Below the pieces are notes generated by a model that had not been told where the DNA came from, made no database searches, and was given only the letters and a program-made list of their open reading frames with translations. A stretch of 6,096 nt of DNA, from assembly GCA_947311815.1 (NCBI GenBank), contig CAMZMA010000113.1:1-6096 (forward strand). Direction: 5' to 3'. A program made the position numbers and the translations under genes. Positions 4,028-6,096 of this stretch are shown one piece after another. Each line of letters opens with the position of its first letter. Position 1 is the first letter of the stretch. The stretch comes from an uncultured Flavobacteriaceae bacterium (GTDB lineage Bacteria; Bacteroidota; Bacteroidia; Flavobacteriales; Flavobacteriaceae).

Positions 4028-5584
4028 ATGATAAAAGAGATTCAGCTTCGTGTAAATTTGATTGAAGAAAAACAGGCAGATATTTTACTTTTTAAAGCCT
4101 CAAAACATTTGGGTGTAAAAAAAGAAGATATTACTGCGATTAAGGTCTTACGAAAATCGATTGATGCTCGTAAAAAACTCATTATTTTCAATTATAAAGT
4201 CGCTGTCTATCTAAATGAAAACCCTTCTAAAAAACCCGATTACACGTTTGATTATAAAGATGTTTCATCAGCAAAAGAGATTCATATTATTGGTTTTGGA
4301 CCCGCAGGTATGTACGCTGCATTACGTTGTTTAGAACTCGGTTTTAAACCCATTGTTTTAGAACGAGGAAAAAATGTACAAGAGCGGAGACGAGATTTAA
4401 AAGCCATCAATCAAGAGCATTTTGTAAACAGCGATTCTAATTATTGTTTTGGCGAAGGAGGTGCAGGCACGTATTCTGACGGAAAACTCTACACTCGAAG
4501 TTTAAAACGTGGCGATGTACGTAAAATCTTTGAAAATTTGGTGTTTCACGGAGCATCAGAGCAAATTTTGGTAGATGCGCATCCGCATATTGGCACGAAT
4601 AAATTGCCCAAAGTTGTTCAGAACATTAGAGAAACCATCCTAAATTTTGGTGGCGAAATTCATTTTGAAAGTAGAGTCACTGATTTTAGCATCAAAAACA
4701 ATAAAATACAAGCTATTACTTTAAAAGACGGACGAGAAATGGCTGTAAATTCCGTTATTTTGGCAACAGGTCATTCGGCAAGAGATATTTACGAATTATT
4801 GCATAAAAAAGACATCGCACTAAAAGCAAAATCATTTGCAATGGGCGTTCGAGTAGAGCATCCGCAGCAAATAATCGATCAAATTCAATACCATTGTAGC
4901 ACCGAAAGAGACGAGTTATTACCCGCAGCTTCGTATAGTTTGGTACAACAAGTAAACAACCGAGGCGTCTATTCTTTTTGTATGTGCCCTGGCGGATTTA
5001 TTGTGCCCGCAGCAACAGCAAACGGAGAAATAGTCGTCAACGGAATGTCGCCCTCTAAAAGAAATAATAAATTTGCCAATTCGGGTATTGTTGTAGAGAT
5101 TAATGTAGATAAAGACATTCCTAAATACGAACAATTTGGCGTATTAAAAGGTTTAGAATATCAAAAAAACTTAGAACGTTTGGCTTTTACCGCAGGCGGA
5201 AGAACGCAAGCGGCACCCGCACAACGTTTGGTAGATTTTGTAGACGGAAAAACATCATCCGTATTAAACGAAACCTCCTATCAACCAGGACTAACCTCAG
5301 CGCCTTTACACTCTTTGTTTCCGAAATTAATTGGAAGTAGATTGAAAAAAGGATTTGCTGCCTTCGGACGAAAAATGCACGGTTTTTATACCAACGAAGC
5401 CAATATTATTGGTGTAGAATCTAGAACATCATCCCCCGTAAACATCCCTAGAAAAGAAAATTTAGAACATCCTGAAATTGAAGGATTATTTCCTTGTGGC
5501 GAAGGTGGCGGTTATGCAGGAGGTATTATTTCTGCTGCGATGGATGGAGAACGTTGTGCAGAAGCTGCAAGTGAGTTGTTATAA
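4028..5584 (+). CDS. FAD-dependent oxidoreductase of the COG2509 family (function unknown)
   Basis: This 518-residue flavoprotein belongs to a widely conserved family for which I know no established reaction. Residues about 1-82 form a small basic alpha/beta domain that precedes the dinucleotide fold and contains the family motif KSIDARKK (43-50). FAD binding is shown by GFGPAG (89-94) in the Rossmann fold, the acidic strand end at LERG (111-114), CFGEGGAGTYSDGKLYTR (140-157), the VILATGHSARD block (243-253), and the C-terminal CGEGGGYAGGI (490-500), where the flavin ring usually sits. The motif FCMCPGG (317-323) is typical of this family and contains a C-x-C pair (318, 320), possibly redox-active or structural. 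No signal peptide or membrane segment is present, so it is cytoplasmic. It is transcribed away from ppk2, and pdxH follows after 52 bases on the same strand, so these two may share a message; both are flavoproteins, though with different cofactors (FAD and FMN). The ATG at 4028 agrees with the family's usual N-terminus. Confidence 0.9.
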   Translation: MIKEIQLRVNLIEEKQADILLFKASKHLGVKKEDITAIKVLRKSIDARKKLIIFNYKVAVYLNENPSKKPDYTFDYKDVSSAKEIHIIGFGPAGMYAALRCLELGFKPIVLERGKNVQERRRDLKAINQEHFVNSDSNYCFGEGGAGTYSDGKLYTRSLKRGDVRKIFENLVFHGASEQILVDAHPHIGTNKLPKVVQNIRETILNFGGEIHFESRVTDFSIKNNKIQAITLKDGREMAVNSVILATGHSARDIYELLHKKDIALKAKSFAMGVRVEHPQQIIDQIQYHCSTERDELLPAASYSLVQQVNNRGVYSFCMCPGGFIVPAATANGEIVVNGMSPSKRNNKFANSGIVVEINVDKDIPKYEQFGVLKGLEYQKNLERLAFTAGGRTQAAPAQRLVDFVDGKTSSVLNETSYQPGLTSAPLHSLFPKLIGSRLKKGFAAFGRKMHGFYTNEANIIGVESRTSSPVNIPRKENLEHPEIEGLFPCGEGGGYAGGIISAAMDGERCAEAASELL

Positions 5585-5609
5585 AAATTTTTTTGATGCT
5601 TTTTTTACT

Positions 5610-5617
5610 TAAATTTG
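5610..5617 (+). promoter_or_regulatory. Candidate -7 promoter element (TAAATTTG) upstream of pdxH
   Basis: TAAATTTG is a perfect TAnnTTTG match lying 19 bases before the pdxH ATG at 5637. The nearest upstream TTG (5593-5595) is only 14 bases away, shorter than the usual 17-23, so the -33 element is doubtful. If used, it gives pdxH a leader of roughly 13 bases and lets it be expressed apart from the upstream oxidoreductase. Confidence 0.4.
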
Positions 5618-5636
5618 CTTTCTAATAAACATCTAA

Positions 5637-6096
5637 ATGTCGCACGATTTAAGCAACCACCGAAAAGTATATAAAAAACAAGCCCTATTAGAAGCATCTT
5701 GTCCTGAAAATCCGATTGAATTATTTCAACAATGGTTTTTATATGCTGATGCTTCTGAAATGGTAGATGAAGCCAATGCAATGACTATAACTACAATTGG
5801 CTTAGATGGATATCCGAAAAACAGAGTTGTATTACTCAAAAAATATACATGGGAAGGCTTTATTTTTTATACCAATTACAATTCGGAAAAAGGGATTGCA
5901 ATTCAACAAAATAATCATGTTTGCCTTTCTTTTTTTTGGGCAGGTTTAGAGCAACAAATCATCATCAAAGGAAAAGCAGAAAAAATTGCTCAAAATTTAT
6001 CTGATGGTTATTTTGAATCGAGACCCGATGGAAGTAAATTAGGTGCTTGGGCATCAAAACAAAGCACTGTTGTAGCGTCTAGAGAAGCATTAGACA
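5637..6096 (+). CDS. pdxH: Pyridoxamine/pyridoxine 5'-phosphate oxidase (partial, runs off the right edge)
   Basis: FMN-dependent oxidase that converts pyridoxine or pyridoxamine 5'-phosphate to pyridoxal 5'-phosphate, the last step of vitamin B6 synthesis and salvage; a cytoplasmic dimer in known members. I translated from the ATG at 5637: the frame is open for 153 codons and leaves the window, against a usual length of about 210-220, so roughly the last 60 residues are missing. Diagnostic blocks are the N-terminus MSHDLSNHRKVY, NPIELFQQWF (25-34), AMTITTIGLDGYPKNRVVLLK (48-68, FMN-phosphate contacts Arg63 and Lys68), FYTN (77-80), SEKG (83-86), FFWAGLEQQI (99-108), ESRPDGSKLGAW (127-138) and SKQS (140-143). 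Together these match E. coli PdxH closely. It follows the FAD oxidoreductase by 52 bases and may also have its own promoter. Nothing abnormal is visible in the part present. Confidence 0.95.
   Translation, partial: MSHDLSNHRKVYKKQALLEASCPENPIELFQQWFLYADASEMVDEANAMTITTIGLDGYPKNRVVLLKKYTWEGFIFYTNYNSEKGIAIQQNNHVCLSFFWAGLEQQIIIKGKAEKIAQNLSDGYFESRPDGSKLGAWASKQSTVVASREALD

Noticed and set aside
4919..5134. Minus-strand open frame of 71 codons
   Set aside because: Antisense to the FAD oxidoreductase; no recognisable protein features.
1..6096. CRISPR array, tRNA/rRNA genes, insertion sequence, toxin-antitoxin or phage-defence module
   Set aside because: No spaced long direct repeats, cloverleaf-like segments, transposase motifs or small paired genes were found; the only repeats are the 9-base units at 2991-3070.

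Overview
The window looks like chromosomal DNA from a marine-type member of the Flavobacteriaceae (Bacteroidota). Evidence for this: AT-rich sequence, a short exported protein starting with a CarboxypepD_reg-like domain, several matches to the Bacteroidota -7 promoter element TAnnTTTG, no clear Shine-Dalgarno sites, and proteins that recall flavobacterial/Cytophaga relatives. The genus cannot be resolved from the sequence alone.

Layout. The left two thirds is read on the minus strand, in the order of transcription (right to left): a class III-type polyphosphate kinase 2 (3078-3935), a 102-base spacer with an unusual repeat/hairpin structure, a DEDDh 3'-5' exonuclease with an ExoX-like C-terminal domain (2148-2975), a full-length arginine kinase of the animal phosphagen-kinase type only 7 bases further on (1106-2140), and a secreted or envelope protein of unknown function (100-1008). 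At the extreme left edge, what may be the first 13 codons of another minus-strand gene run out of the window. The right third is read on the plus strand: a COG2509-type FAD-dependent oxidoreductase (4028-5584) and the first 153 codons of pyridoxamine-5'-phosphate oxidase pdxH (5637 to the window end). The two blocks diverge from a 92-base intergenic region (3936-4027). All intergenic stretches are short (at most about 100 bases).

How the genes may work together. Two neighbouring minus-strand genes encode reversible phosphotransfer enzymes that buffer the ATP pool: arginine kinase (ATP + arginine <-> ADP + phosphoarginine) and PPK2 (polyphosphate + NMP/NDP <-> NDP/NTP). Phosphagen kinases are common in animals and rare in bacteria, so this one, sitting 7 bases after an exonuclease gene and near a polyphosphate kinase, is the most notable item here. 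A functional link between the two energy stores is inference from proximity only. The exonuclease, FAD protein and PdxH look like ordinary housekeeping genes.
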